Source of the DNA: Candidatus Omnitrophota bacterium
GTDB taxonomy: Bacteria > Omnitrophota > Gorgyraeia > Gygaellales > Profunditerraquicolaceae
Assembly (NCBI GenBank): GCA_016867175.1
Contig: VGKF01000011.1
Span: 1 to 12,314, forward strand
Reading direction: 5' to 3'
Length of the DNA stretch: 12,314 nt
The notes under the pieces are model-generated. The model searched no databases. It was not told where the DNA came from and worked only from the letters and a program-made list of their open reading frames with translations. Each line of letters starts with the position of its first letter. Within the stretch, counting starts at the first letter, position 1. Position numbers and translations under genes: made by a program. Of the stretch, positions 5,142 to 12,314 are shown piece by piece.

Positions 5142-6824
5142 ATGAGCCTAGCCAAAATCAAGTTCTTCATTAAACTATACTGGATCAGGGTGCTTATTAT
5201 CACCTTAGTCCTTGTAATCATCGTATCTTTAGTCATTTTTATCATCATTGGCCTGCGTGCCTGGAATGAGGCGGAATCATACCTGAGGCAATCCCAATTA
5301 GCCATGATACCGCTACAGCTATACCTGCAGATAGTCATGGCCCTTATCTTCGGCGTGGTCTATACCTTTATGTGGTACTGGCTGATGTTTAAACGCGGGG
5401 CTCAGTCCTTCACCCAAATAAGTAAAAAAGCTACTAGCGGAGAAGAGTTAAAGATCACCTGGAACGACGTCATTGGCATGGAGGAGGCCAAGCAAGAGGC
5501 CCTGGAAGTAGTCAAGCTAATCACTGACCGCGCCCAGCTGCAGCGTATCGGAGGAAAGATCTTAAAAGGGATTATCATGCTTGGGCCTCCGGGCTGCGGT
5601 AAGACTTACCTGGCCAAGGCTATTGCCACCGAGGCAAAACTTCCTTTCATCTCCATGTCCGGCTCAGAGTTTATAGAGATGTTCGTAGGAGTAGGCGCGG
5701 GAAGGATACGCAGCCTCTTTAAACAGGCCCGCCAGCTTGCGGAGCTTGAGGGCGGCTGCATCATCTTCATCGATGAAATCGATGCGGTAGGCGCACAGCG
5801 CTCAGTTGACCGCGGCTTTGGCGGCCAGACAGAATCCAATACCACCCTGAATCAACTGCTGGTTGAGATGGATGGGCTAAAGGAGAAAGATTTAAATGTC
5901 GTGCTTATCGGAGCAACTAACGCCCCGGAAAACTTCCTTGACCAGGCCCTGCTCCGCCCGGGAAGATTTGACCGAAAGATTTACGTTGACCTTCCGGGCC
6001 TTGAAGACCGCGAGAAATTATTTGAGTATTATCTTAAAAAGGTTAAATACGATGAAGGCAATATAAGGATAGATAAGCTCTCCCGGGTCGCAGTAGGCTA
6101 TACCCCGGCAGATGTAGCCAATATAGTGCGAGAGTCAGCCCTTATTGCCATAAGAAATAAAAAGGATGTTATTTCAATGAAGGAGATCGAAGAAGCGCGA
6201 GAGAGGATTGCCTTAGGGATAAAGAGAAAGATTAAGATGAACCCACAGGAGAAATGGCTCACTGCCTACCATGAGGCAGGGCATGCTATTGTTACCTATC
6301 TGTTGGCCCCGGGCAAAGACGTATTTAAAGCTACCATCATACCGCGTAAGTCAACCGGCGGCGCCGTCTGGACTCCTGAAAAAGAAGAGGTCTTTATTAA
6401 AGATCAAAACGGGCTACTCACAGATATTAAAATCTGCTTGGGAAGCTTTGCCGCAGAAAAACTTAAATTTGGCTTTACTACTGCCGGGGTAGATTCCGAC
6501 TTCCAGAATGCCTTAGGCATAGCCCACAGCATGGTCTGGCGCTGGGGCATGGGCAAGTCCGGGCTTATCGGTAATTTCCACGCCATACTCTCCGCCGAAA
6601 GATGGCAGCAATCAGCGCTATCCATCTCTGAAGAGACTAAGACCAAACTAGACCATGACACGCAAAGCATACTTAATGCCTGCCTGAAAGAAGTCCAGGA
6701 ACTGCTTGCTAAAGAAAAACCCCTCCTCGAGAAGTTCGCTCAGGAATTATTCCAAAAAGAAGAACTCAATTATGACGAAATCGAATCTATCTTTAAGGAA
6801 GCTGGCCTTGCCCGTCCTCAGTAG
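5142..6824 (+). CDS. ftsH: FtsH-family membrane AAA protease with short external loop
   Basis: FtsH proteases unfold and degrade membrane and cytosolic proteins with ATP. The 560-aa chain has two membrane helices (about 14-38 and 58-82). Walker A is GPPGCGKT (148-155), the pore loop is FVGVG (181-185), Walker B is IIFIDEID (207-214), and the arginine-finger region is LRPGRFDRK (271-279). The zinc site is HEAGH (377-381) in AYHEAGHAIV, with D451 or D453 in TTAGVDSDFQ as the third ligand. All catalytic residues are present. The loop between the helices is only about 20 residues, against about 70 in E. coli FtsH, so the usual periplasmic domain is missing. It may therefore be a paralogue and not the main FtsH. 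AAGGAG lies 6 nt before the ATG. The lipoprotein gene overlaps its 3' end by 53 bp. Confidence 0.93.
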   Translation: MSLAKIKFFIKLYWIRVLIITLVLVIIVSLVIFIIIGLRAWNEAESYLRQSQLAMIPLQLYLQIVMALIFGVVYTFMWYWLMFKRGAQSFTQISKKATSGEELKITWNDVIGMEEAKQEALEVVKLITDRAQLQRIGGKILKGIIMLGPPGCGKTYLAKAIATEAKLPFISMSGSEFIEMFVGVGAGRIRSLFKQARQLAELEGGCIIFIDEIDAVGAQRSVDRGFGGQTESNTTLNQLLVEMDGLKEKDLNVVLIGATNAPENFLDQALLRPGRFDRKIYVDLPGLEDREKLFEYYLKKVKYDEGNIRIDKLSRVAVGYTPADVANIVRESALIAIRNKKDVISMKEIEEARERIALGIKRKIKMNPQEKWLTAYHEAGHAIVTYLLAPGKDVFKATIIPRKSTGGAVWTPEKEEVFIKDQNGLLTDIKICLGSFAAEKLKFGFTTAGVDSDFQNALGIAHSMVWRWGMGKSGLIGNFHAILSAERWQQSALSISEETKTKLDHDTQSILNACLKEVQELLAKEKPLLEKFAQELFQKEELNYDEIESIFKEAGLARPQ

Positions 6825-7662
6825 CCTCTGCGCGCTGCTCTTATTATTTACCGGTTGCTCTTCCTCTACTTCCCCCACCTATTTTACGAAAGATATTGCA
6901 GTCGCCATCCAAAATATCTGTAAAAATGAATACGATGTGGATGTAGAAACAAAGCTAGTGGGCCAAACTCTATGGATATACCTGCCGGTAGAAAATATGT
7001 TTACCAAATCCGATAAGCCGGAAAAATACTCGGAAATATTTGCCGTTGATTATGCCCAAGGAGAATTTAAAGAAGGGCTCTTTAAAATGGAATATCTGGT
7101 GCGGCCTATACCAGAGACAATGAGACAGCAAGGATATAAATACGACAAGGCAGTTTCAGAAAAAGTGAATAGCGTCTGGAAGGTGCTGCGCAGGGTAATC
7201 TTTAGTACCGACCACAGTAAGGATGGCGCCCCCAAATTCTTCTATATGGTTACTGCTGATATCAAAAACGGATTTGAAATACAGGAACTATTTTATTCGC
7301 TAGACCTAAAGAAAGTCTCTTATGGATTCATTTCCTGGAGTGAATACCAGCACCGCTCCATACAAGAAACGAAACTATCGCCTTTTATAATAGGGGATAA
7401 TAAAGGCCTGCACTTAGACTACAGGGATATCAGCATGGAAGAATTCCTATCCAGGCAAATATCCCACCGTATCAAATTAAAATTCCAAAAGGCTGAGGTA
7501 GAAAAAAATGCGGATATCGATAAGGAGATCTATAAGATTATCGCCCACACCTTAAAGATATATAAGTTTAACGGTTTTACTGCGGTAGAATTGAGCAATT
7601 TATTAACCCGCGACAAGGCAATCCTGAATAAAGCCGATGTTTTGGCAGGCATTACTAATTAA
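6772..7662 (+). CDS. Lipoprotein of unknown function overlapping the FtsH-like gene
   Basis: The start chosen is the ATG at 6772 (296 aa), because it gives a proper lipoprotein signal: a KSNLSLRK basic start, a hydrophobic stretch and the lipobox LFTGC with Cys29. A longer frame from 6706 would put 22 polar residues ahead of the signal. The mature part (about 268 aa) is mixed alpha/beta with no motif I recognise; VDVETKLVGQTLWIYLPVE near the N-terminus resembles a short beta region. The gene starts 53 bp inside the FtsH-like gene in another frame, with only a weak AAGAAG site, so translation is probably coupled. Its last 8 bp overlap purN on the other strand. Being lipid-anchored and coupled to a membrane protease, it could be a modulator or substrate-delivery factor, but that is only inference. 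Confidence 0.8.
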   Translation: MTKSNLSLRKLALPVLSSLCALLLLFTGCSSSTSPTYFTKDIAVAIQNICKNEYDVDVETKLVGQTLWIYLPVENMFTKSDKPEKYSEIFAVDYAQGEFKEGLFKMEYLVRPIPETMRQQGYKYDKAVSEKVNSVWKVLRRVIFSTDHSKDGAPKFFYMVTADIKNGFEIQELFYSLDLKKVSYGFISWSEYQHRSIQETKLSPFIIGDNKGLHLDYRDISMEEFLSRQISHRIKLKFQKAEVEKNADIDKEIYKIIAHTLKIYKFNGFTAVELSNLLTRDKAILNKADVLAGITN

Positions 7663-8257
7663 TAATCACAACCCTTCTTCCCTGAACCTCTAGCTTACCC
7701 TCTACATATAACCTTATAGCCTCAGGATAAAGTTTATGCTCTATTTTGTGGATTTTATCCTCTAGCGAAGAAGGCGTATCCTTATCTTCGATTACTATAT
7801 GCTTCTGTAAAATAATCGGCCCATGATCCATCTTCTCGTCTACAAAGTGCACGGTCACCCCTGTTACCTTAGAGCCGTAATCAAAGGCGTCTTTTATTGC
7901 CTGCGTGCCTTTAAAGGCCGGTAACAAAGCAGGGTGGATATTGAGGATCCTGTTTTTATACTGCTGGGTCAACCCCTGGCCTAGGAGCCGCATGAATCCT
8001 GCCAGTACAATCAGGTCGATCTTGCTTTCTTTTAAGTGCCACATGATCTTCTCTTCGAATTCTTTCTTATCTGAAAAGTCTTCTCTTTTTACCATGGCTA
8101 TTTTTACGCCTGCCCTCTTTGCGCGGCCAAGGGCCCCGGCCTTGGGGTTATCAGTGATCAATAAAGACAAACTTGCCTTTATGGAGCCTTTTTTTACTGC
8201 CTTTATAATAGCGCTAAAATTACTTCCCTTGCCTGAGGCAAAGACCGCTATATTCAT
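7655..8257 (-). CDS. purN: Phosphoribosylglycinamide formyltransferase PurN
   Basis: PurN transfers a formyl group from 10-formyltetrahydrofolate to GAR in purine synthesis. The 200-aa protein begins MNIAVFASGKGSNF, the phosphate-binding GxGSNF loop. It carries the catalytic set N107 and H109 (ILNIHPALLPAFKG) and D144 (DEKMDHGPI). LVLAGFMR (83-90) is the usual folate-side motif (here LIVLAGFMR). The start is the ATG at 8257, whose A is shared with the TAA of rnfB (TAATG), behind an AGGGAG site, so translation is coupled to rnfB. A start 33 nt upstream lies inside rnfB and adds non-family residues. Its end overlaps the convergent lipoprotein gene by 8 bp. A purine gene at the end of an rnf operon has no obvious functional logic. 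Confidence 0.96.
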   Translation of the reverse strand: MNIAVFASGKGSNFSAIIKAVKKGSIKASLSLLITDNPKAGALGRAKRAGVKIAMVKREDFSDKKEFEEKIMWHLKESKIDLIVLAGFMRLLGQGLTQQYKNRILNIHPALLPAFKGTQAIKDAFDYGSKVTGVTVHFVDEKMDHGPIILQKHIVIEDKDTPSSLEDKIHKIEHKLYPEAIRLYVEGKLEVQGRRVVIIN

Positions 8258-9045
8258 TACTCCCTCACCCTTATAGTTTTCATTGGACATACCTTAACGC
8301 AATCAGCGCAAGAAGTACATTTATTATAATCTATTTCAGCCAGATTATCAATAACATGTATAGCGTCAAACTTACATGCCTTCTCGCAAAGCTTACAGGC
8401 AATGCAACCCACAGGGCAAGCTACCTTGGTATCTTTGCCTAAATCGCGGGAGCTACAGGCAACATACACCTTATTTGTTATAGGGATAAGGGTAAAGAGT
8501 TTCTTAGGGCAGGCTAGTACGCACTTATTGCAGGCCTTGCATTTATCTTTGTCTACAACCGGCAGCTCATCGCCAGACATGCTTATGGCATCAAAAGGGC
8601 AGGCCTGGACACAACTGCCAAACCCCAAGCAGCTAAAACTACAATCTTTGTGCCCGTTTAAAACTAAATTTGCCGCCACGCAGTCCTTTATCCCCTGATA
8701 TAAGAATCTATTCTTAACCCTTGATCCTCCGTTACAATACAGGGCGGCTATTTTCTTAACCTTTTTTTCAAGCTTCTCCCCTAATAACCTGGCAATCTGC
8801 CCCCTGACTGCTTCTTCGCTCACCCGGCAGGCATCTACGCTTAATTTACCGCTCAATAAAGATTCGGCAAAACCAAAACAACCAGCGCCTCCGCAGGCGC
8901 CGCAGTTTGAGCCGGGTAATAATCCGTGGATCTTTTCCAAACGCGGATCTACCTCGACGTGCAAGCGCTTGGAGGCAATAGCCAGCCCTACCCCAAAGAT
9001 AGCCCCAAGTAAACCTAATGTTAAGACCGGTATTAGAATTTCCAT
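8257..9045 (-). CDS. rnfB: Rnf electron transport complex subunit RnfB
   Basis: RnfB is the iron-sulfur subunit thought to take electrons from reduced ferredoxin. The 262-aa protein has an N-terminal membrane anchor (4-25). The 4Fe-4S domain has C48, C51, C56 (NCGACGGAGC) and C73. It then has ferredoxin-type clusters from C135/C139/C145/C149, C169/C172/C175/C179, C210/C214/C217/C220/C224 and C243/C246/C249/C253. The cysteine-rich C-terminus matches the long clostridial/Thermotoga type. The ATG at 9045 has no Shine-Dalgarno site; the upstream bases are GTGCTCATTAA. It is also the only rnf gene here not coupled to the one before. A 157-bp hairpin-filled gap separates it from rnfA. Confidence 0.96.
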   Translation of the reverse strand: MEILIPVLTLGLLGAIFGVGLAIASKRLHVEVDPRLEKIHGLLPGSNCGACGGAGCFGFAESLLSGKLSVDACRVSEEAVRGQIARLLGEKLEKKVKKIAALYCNGGSRVKNRFLYQGIKDCVAANLVLNGHKDCSFSCLGFGSCVQACPFDAISMSGDELPVVDKDKCKACNKCVLACPKKLFTLIPITNKVYVACSSRDLGKDTKVACPVGCIACKLCEKACKFDAIHVIDNLAEIDYNKCTSCADCVKVCPMKTIRVRE

Positions 9046-9056
9046 TTAATGAGCAC

Positions 9057-9198
9057 ATAACTTACGAACACGAAGCGTGAGTAAGTTATAGGTGCGAATT
9101 AATCCCCGCTGCTTCGCACTTTTTCGCTCTACGAAAAAGTGCGGCGGGGATAAGTTCGGCCAGACAATACTTTGCCAACTTGGCAAAGTATTGTGGCC
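9057..9198. repeat. Array of three long hairpins between rnfA and rnfB
   Basis: Hairpin A pairs ATAACTTAC (9057-9065) with GTAAGTTAT (9081-9089) and has an inner CACG/CGTG. Hairpin B has an outer stem ATCCCCGC (9102-9109)/GCGGGGAT (9144-9151) and an inner 12-bp stem CGCACTTTTTCG (9115-9126)/CGAAAAAGTGCG (9132-9143). Hairpin C is a 15-bp perfect stem, ACAATACTTTGCCAA (9164-9178) and its complement (9180-9194) around one base, flanked by GGCC on both sides. GTGCGAA (9092-9098) can also pair with TTCGCAC (9113-9119), so hairpin B has a competing fold. The array fills nearly the whole gap, starting 4 bp after the rnfA stop on the minus strand and ending 11 bp before the rnfB start. Confidence 0.75.
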
Positions 9199-9202
9199 TC
9201 AC

Positions 9203-9811
9203 TTAAAATTTAAACCCGTTAAAACCTAAAAAACTTAAAGACATTATTGAGGCAATAATAAAAGCCAGCGGAAAATCTTTTAAAGACTCAGGGATGTTGC
9301 ATAAGTCCAATCTCTCTCTTATCCCGGACATAAGAAGCATCGCCAGGGCATAGCCTAAGCCGGCACAAACTCCCTGGAATGCCGAATACCAAAAACTACC
9401 AGGTAGCGCTCTCCCATTAATAAAAAACATATCTGAATTCAATACCGCAACCCCCATTACCGCACAATTTACAGTAATCAAGGGCAAATATATCCCGAAG
9501 AGCCTATACATTGCAGGGTTTGTCTTTCTGACTACCATTTCTACAAACTGCACAAAGGTAGCGATCACCAGTATAAAAGAGATGGTGCGCAGGTATGTCA
9601 GGTCAAAAGGTATAAGTAAAAATCTGTAAATGAACCAGGTGATGATAGAAGACATGGTGGTGACAAACATTACTGCCAGGCTCATGGATAGGGCAGGCTT
9701 AGTCTCTTTGGAGATGGCCACAAAGGAACATAGCCCCAAGAAACGCGAGAGTATTACGTTATAGATAAAGACCGCGGAGATAAAAATAGTCAGGAATTGA
9801 CTGGCGCTCAT
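9203..9811 (-). CDS. rnfA: Rnf electron transport complex subunit RnfA
   Basis: This 202-aa polytopic membrane protein has about six helices. The two family cysteine sites are C28 (RFLGLCSF) and C116 (YLPLITVNCAVMGVAVLN). With the equivalent pair in RnfE they hold an iron-sulfur cluster inside the membrane in the known Rnf structures. RnfA and RnfE are inverted-topology homologues and form the central electron and ion path. The ATG overlaps the rnfE TGA (ATGA), with GGAAGG as binding site just upstream. The gene ends at TAA 5 bp before hairpin C. Confidence 0.96.
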   Translation of the reverse strand: MSASQFLTIFISAVFIYNVILSRFLGLCSFVAISKETKPALSMSLAVMFVTTMSSIITWFIYRFLLIPFDLTYLRTISFILVIATFVQFVEMVVRKTNPAMYRLFGIYLPLITVNCAVMGVAVLNSDMFFINGRALPGSFWYSAFQGVCAGLGYALAMLLMSGIRERLDLCNIPESLKDFPLAFIIASIMSLSFLGFNGFKF

Positions 9812-10401
9812 GCCTTCCTTCCTTTTAAAACATTAAAAAAACCAAGCAACAGCCCTATGACCAGAAGCGCTCCCGAAGGCATACCCAGGATAAAAGCAGG
9901 TTCAAAAGAAGCAAAGAGCCTATGGCCTAAGATTGTGCCTGCCCCCAAGGCCTCCCTTATCCCGGAGATCAAAATCAAAGCCAGGGTAAAACCCACCCCC
10001 ATCCCCAAGCCGTCAAAGAAAGAATTCATCACCGTATTTTTAGAAGCATAGGCCTCAGCGCGGCCAAGCACCATGCAATTAACTACAATCAACGGAACAT
10101 AAATACCCAGGGATCTATCAAGCGCCGGGCTATACGCCTTCATCAGCATCTCGGTAACAGTGACGAAGGTGGCAATAACCACGATATAGCAGGGTATGCG
10201 TATCCTCTGGGGGATGCTATTTTTAATAACAGCGACGATAATATTGGAGCCCAAGAGCACAAAGGTAGCGGCAATGCCCATGCCTATACCATTGATAACA
10301 GAGACGGATACTGCCAGCGTAGGGCATAATCCCAGCACCAGCACAAAAGTAGGGTTCTCTTTAGCGATACCCCTTAGGAATTCATTAAAGAACTTCTTCA
10401 T
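9808..10401 (-). CDS. rnfE: Rnf electron transport complex subunit RnfE
   Basis: This 197-aa polytopic membrane protein is homologous to RnfA. It has the hallmarks LVLGLCPTLAV with C26 and YVPLIVVNCMVLGRAEAYAS with C109, the cluster-binding pair facing RnfA. ISGIREALGAGTILG near residue 150 is typical of RnfE. The ATG overlaps the rnfD stop by four bases (ATGA), and the stop overlaps the rnfA start the same way. NqrD is the homologue in Na+-NQR, but the rnfB- and rnfC-type neighbours settle the call. Confidence 0.96.
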   Translation of the reverse strand: MKKFFNEFLRGIAKENPTFVLVLGLCPTLAVSVSVINGIGMGIAATFVLLGSNIIVAVIKNSIPQRIRIPCYIVVIATFVTVTEMLMKAYSPALDRSLGIYVPLIVVNCMVLGRAEAYASKNTVMNSFFDGLGMGVGFTLALILISGIREALGAGTILGHRLFASFEPAFILGMPSGALLVIGLLLGFFNVLKGRKA

Positions 10402-11339
10402 CTTTTTCCATAAACCCTGTTTTTAGTAAAACGGTCAATGATAGGAGCCGCCGCGTTCATCATTAATATGGCATAAGACACGCCTTCTGGATACCCCCCC
10501 CACAACCTGATAATTGCGGTAAGCAGACCGCAGCCTATGCCAAAGATAACCTGGCCCTTATAGGTCAAAGGAGAGGTCACATAATCAGTAGCCATAAAAA
10601 ATGCGCCTAGAATAAGTCCGCCTGTTAAAACATGAAGCAGCCAATCGCCGCTAAACAAACCCTGCTGCCCGAATATATATGTGAATAGCCCTACCGTAGC
10701 TATATAAGTAAGCGGGATATGCCAGGAGATATATTTTTTATAAAAAAGGAACAGCGCCCCCAAGAGGAGAGCTAAAATGCAGACCTCTCCGATACAGCCG
10801 CCGCGCAGGCCTAAGAAAAGATCCCAGCTTGATAAATTCTCAAAGGCCCTGCCTTCTTTTAATGCTGCCAAAGGAGTAGCGCAGGTAATAGCGTCGTAAT
10901 TCATGGGCCTGGTAAAAGAAGTCATATACTTTGGCCAGGAGGCCATAAGAAATACCCTGCCCACTAAGGCAGGGTTAAAGATATTCTGGCCTAAGCCTCC
11001 GAAGACTTGTTTTCCTATAGCCACGGCAAACAAAGATCCTACTATCGGCAGCCAAAAAGGTACATGGGCAGGCAAATTATAAGCTAACAACAAGCCGGTC
11101 AGGAAGGCGCTTCCGTCAAGAACCGTTATTCTTTTTTTAGTCAAGAGTTGGATTATCCCTTCGCTAAAGACCGCGGAGACAACCCCTAATATAATCACCC
11201 TGAGAGCGGACAGCCCGAATATCAAGACTCCCGCAATACCAGCCGGGGCCAGACTTAACACCACCAGCCACATGATCCTGCTTACGGATTCATCTTTATG
11301 CAGGTGCGGGGAAGTGCCTACGCTGAGCTTATCTTTCAT
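10398..11339 (-). CDS. rnfD: Rnf electron transport complex subunit RnfD
   Basis: This 313-aa membrane protein has about nine to ten helices. The family motif GGLGQNIFNPALVGRVFL is at 114-131. The probable covalent FMN site is T155 in DAITCATPLA (149-158); the residue before Ala is Cys where Gly is common in this flavinylation motif. ATDYVTSP (250-257) is also conserved. RnfD carries FMN and is paired with RnfG. The gene starts one base after the rnfG TAG, without its own strong ribosome-binding site, so translation is likely coupled to rnfG. Confidence 0.96.
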   Translation of the reverse strand: MKDKLSVGTSPHLHKDESVSRIMWLVVLSLAPAGIAGVLIFGLSALRVIILGVVSAVFSEGIIQLLTKKRITVLDGSAFLTGLLLAYNLPAHVPFWLPIVGSLFAVAIGKQVFGGLGQNIFNPALVGRVFLMASWPKYMTSFTRPMNYDAITCATPLAALKEGRAFENLSSWDLFLGLRGGCIGEVCILALLLGALFLFYKKYISWHIPLTYIATVGLFTYIFGQQGLFSGDWLLHVLTGGLILGAFFMATDYVTSPLTYKGQVIFGIGCGLLTAIIRLWGGYPEGVSYAILMMNAAAPIIDRFTKNRVYGKR

Positions 11340-11340
11340 T

Positions 11341-11853
11341 CTATATTATTCCTTTAATCTCTTCCGCTCTCTTCTTTACCGAATCTATTACCGCGCCTGA
11401 TGATATAGTCGCTCCGGTAATCGCCTGGATATTATCAAGCTGGCTTAAATTCTTATTACTAAATCCTAAAACAAAACCAGGCTCAACTACTTTTGCCCCC
11501 AGACCCGGGGTCTCATTCTGACTTAATATTTTTATGGCGTTAATTACGCCATCCTTATTCATCCCAACCATGCTTTCTATAACGCTGGAATATCCCTTAC
11601 CGGATGCCTTAAAGGCAACGGCAACAAACTTACCCGACTTATCATAAACCTTATAATAAAGCACCTCTTCCTCTGCTCTCACTGCCTCAAAGCGCTCTCC
11701 CTGGGGGAGTACCTCTTTTAAGCTTGCCTCCTCTTCATCCTGCGCCTGGGCATTGATCCTGGCTTTAGTCAGAAGATTCATCCCCGCCAGGAGTCCGCTG
11801 GCAATGGTGCAGATTAAGGCCAGGATAAATCCGTAACGCACCATCTCTTTCAT
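11341..11853 (-). CDS. rnfG: Rnf electron transport complex subunit RnfG (FMN-binding)
   Basis: This 170-aa protein has one N-terminal membrane helix (about 8-28) and an external FMN-binding domain. ETPGLGAKV (114-122) and AITGATISS (144-152) are the family signatures; T149 is the residue to which FMN is attached by a phosphoester bond through ApbE. The base before AITGAT encodes Gln where Asp is usual. The start is the ATG at 11853: it overlaps the rnfC TGA (ATGA) and has GGAGG 7 nt upstream. A longer frame from 11934 runs through rnfC and is not plausible. It lies between rnfC and rnfD, whereas rnfD comes before rnfG in the rnf operons I know. Confidence 0.95.
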   Translation of the reverse strand: MKEMVRYGFILALICTIASGLLAGMNLLTKARINAQAQDEEEASLKEVLPQGERFEAVRAEEEVLYYKVYDKSGKFVAVAFKASGKGYSSVIESMVGMNKDGVINAIKILSQNETPGLGAKVVEPGFVLGFSNKNLSQLDNIQAITGATISSGAVIDSVKKRAEEIKGII

Positions 11854-12314
11854 TTTAATGCCTCCAGTTTTGCCCTTTTGATGGATTGCACCAGTCGGCG
11901 GTTTGCCGGGCAGACATAACTGCAGAGCCCGCATTCAATACAGTCAGTTACGCCGTAATTTTTAGCCTCCTGCCAGAGGGATTTTTCAGAGGCCAGGTTT
12001 ATCAGGCAAGGCATAAGCCCTACCGGGCATTCCCGCACGCAGGCCCCGCAGCGTATACAAAACTCTTCTTCCAGGGCCCTGGATTCTTTTTCGCTGAATA
12101 ATAATACCCCTCCGCTAGACTTAATTACCGGAACCGCATCGCTAAATTGGGCAATCCCCATCATCGGTCCGCCGATGATAATCTTCCCTGGCCCATCGCT
12201 TAACGGTCCGCAGAAATCAATCAGCTCTTTTACAGGAGTGCCCAGGCGCACTAATAGATTCTTAGGGTTAACTAATAAGCTCCCCGATACAGTCACTACC
12301 CGCTCATATAAAGG
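11850..12314 (-). CDS. rnfC: Rnf electron transport complex subunit RnfC (C-terminal part)
   Basis: The frame is open to the right edge and gives the last 154 residues. RnfC is the NADH-side subunit carrying FMN and two 4Fe-4S clusters. The visible part begins in the Rossmann/SLBB region (ERVVTVSGSLLVNPKN) and has IGGPMMG (visible residues 47-53). The two cluster motifs are CIRCGACVRECP (C86, C89, C92, C96) and CIECGLCSYVCP (C125, C128, C131, C135). It ends soon after the second motif without the long C-terminal extension seen in gamma-proteobacteria. Its stop overlaps the rnfG start. Confidence 0.95.
   Translation of the reverse strand, partial: PLYERVVTVSGSLLVNPKNLLVRLGTPVKELIDFCGPLSDGPGKIIIGGPMMGIAQFSDAVPVIKSSGGVLLFSEKESRALEEEFCIRCGACVRECPVGLMPCLINLASEKSLWQEAKNYGVTDCIECGLCSYVCPANRRLVQSIKRAKLEALK

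Noticed and set aside
6706..6771. Upstream start for the lipoprotein
   Set aside because: It would bury the lipoprotein signal behind 22 polar residues.
8258..8290. Upstream start for purN
   Set aside because: It adds residues from inside rnfB; the TAATG-coupled ATG matches the family start MNIAVFASG.
11854..11934. Upstream start for rnfG
   Set aside because: It lies inside rnfC; the ATGA overlap with GGAGG upstream fits the operon.
1..12314. CRISPR array or phage/defence genes
   Set aside because: No regularly spaced direct repeats and no cas, toxin-antitoxin, restriction or phage genes were seen on either strand.

Overview
The window (about 12.3 kb) looks like chromosomal DNA of an uncultivated anaerobic bacterium. 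My best guess is the candidate phylum Omnitrophota or a close relative. The reasons are a sodium/proton-pumping Rnf complex, a desulforedoxin, an enolase-FtsB gene pair, a secreted protein with tandem 'GWMGD...WAGxTWQNPANNWG' domains, and compact ATGA-overlapping operons. This is inference from gene content; no rRNA or marker gene in the window fixes the phylum.

Layout. 1-1034 (minus) is the 5' part of a secreted two-domain protein that runs off the left edge. 1075-1134 is a 48-nt perfect palindrome, probably a terminator, with an extra half-site. 1137-1566 (minus) holds a small two-helix membrane protein and, upstream of it, a 41-aa desulforedoxin. 1584-1903 holds a terminator hairpin, a broken partial copy of the 3' end of a tRNA, and an intact initiator tRNA-fMet with its own promoter. 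1905-3442 (minus) is eno followed by an ftsB-like gene, driven by a good promoter at 3488-3515 whose -35 box touches a pair of perfect hairpins (3512-3572). 3605-5060 is an intact insertion sequence (ISNCY/IS1202-like) with a perfect 16-bp target duplication. It landed exactly at the upstream edge of the -35 box of the next gene. 5142-7662 (plus) is an FtsH-family membrane AAA protease and an overlapping lipoprotein gene. 7655-12314 (minus) is an operon rnfC(partial)-G-D-E-A-B-purN, read right to left. Its genes overlap or abut except for a 157-bp gap between rnfA and rnfB that is filled with three hairpins.

How the genes fit together. The Rnf genes encode a membrane complex that couples ferredoxin:NAD+ electron transfer to ion pumping; purN is translationally coupled to its last gene. 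Enolase serves glycolysis and FtsB-like serves cell division. The FtsH-like protease and lipoprotein probably act together at the cell envelope, but this is inferred only from overlap. The two transcription blocks 5142-7662 and 12314-7655 converge and overlap by 8 bp with no visible terminator between them.

Most of the window is housekeeping. The features I cannot explain by known genes are the clusters of long, nearly loop-less hairpins at three intergenic sites (1707-1773, 3512-3572, 9057-9198) and the tRNA 3'-end copy interrupted by one of these clusters.
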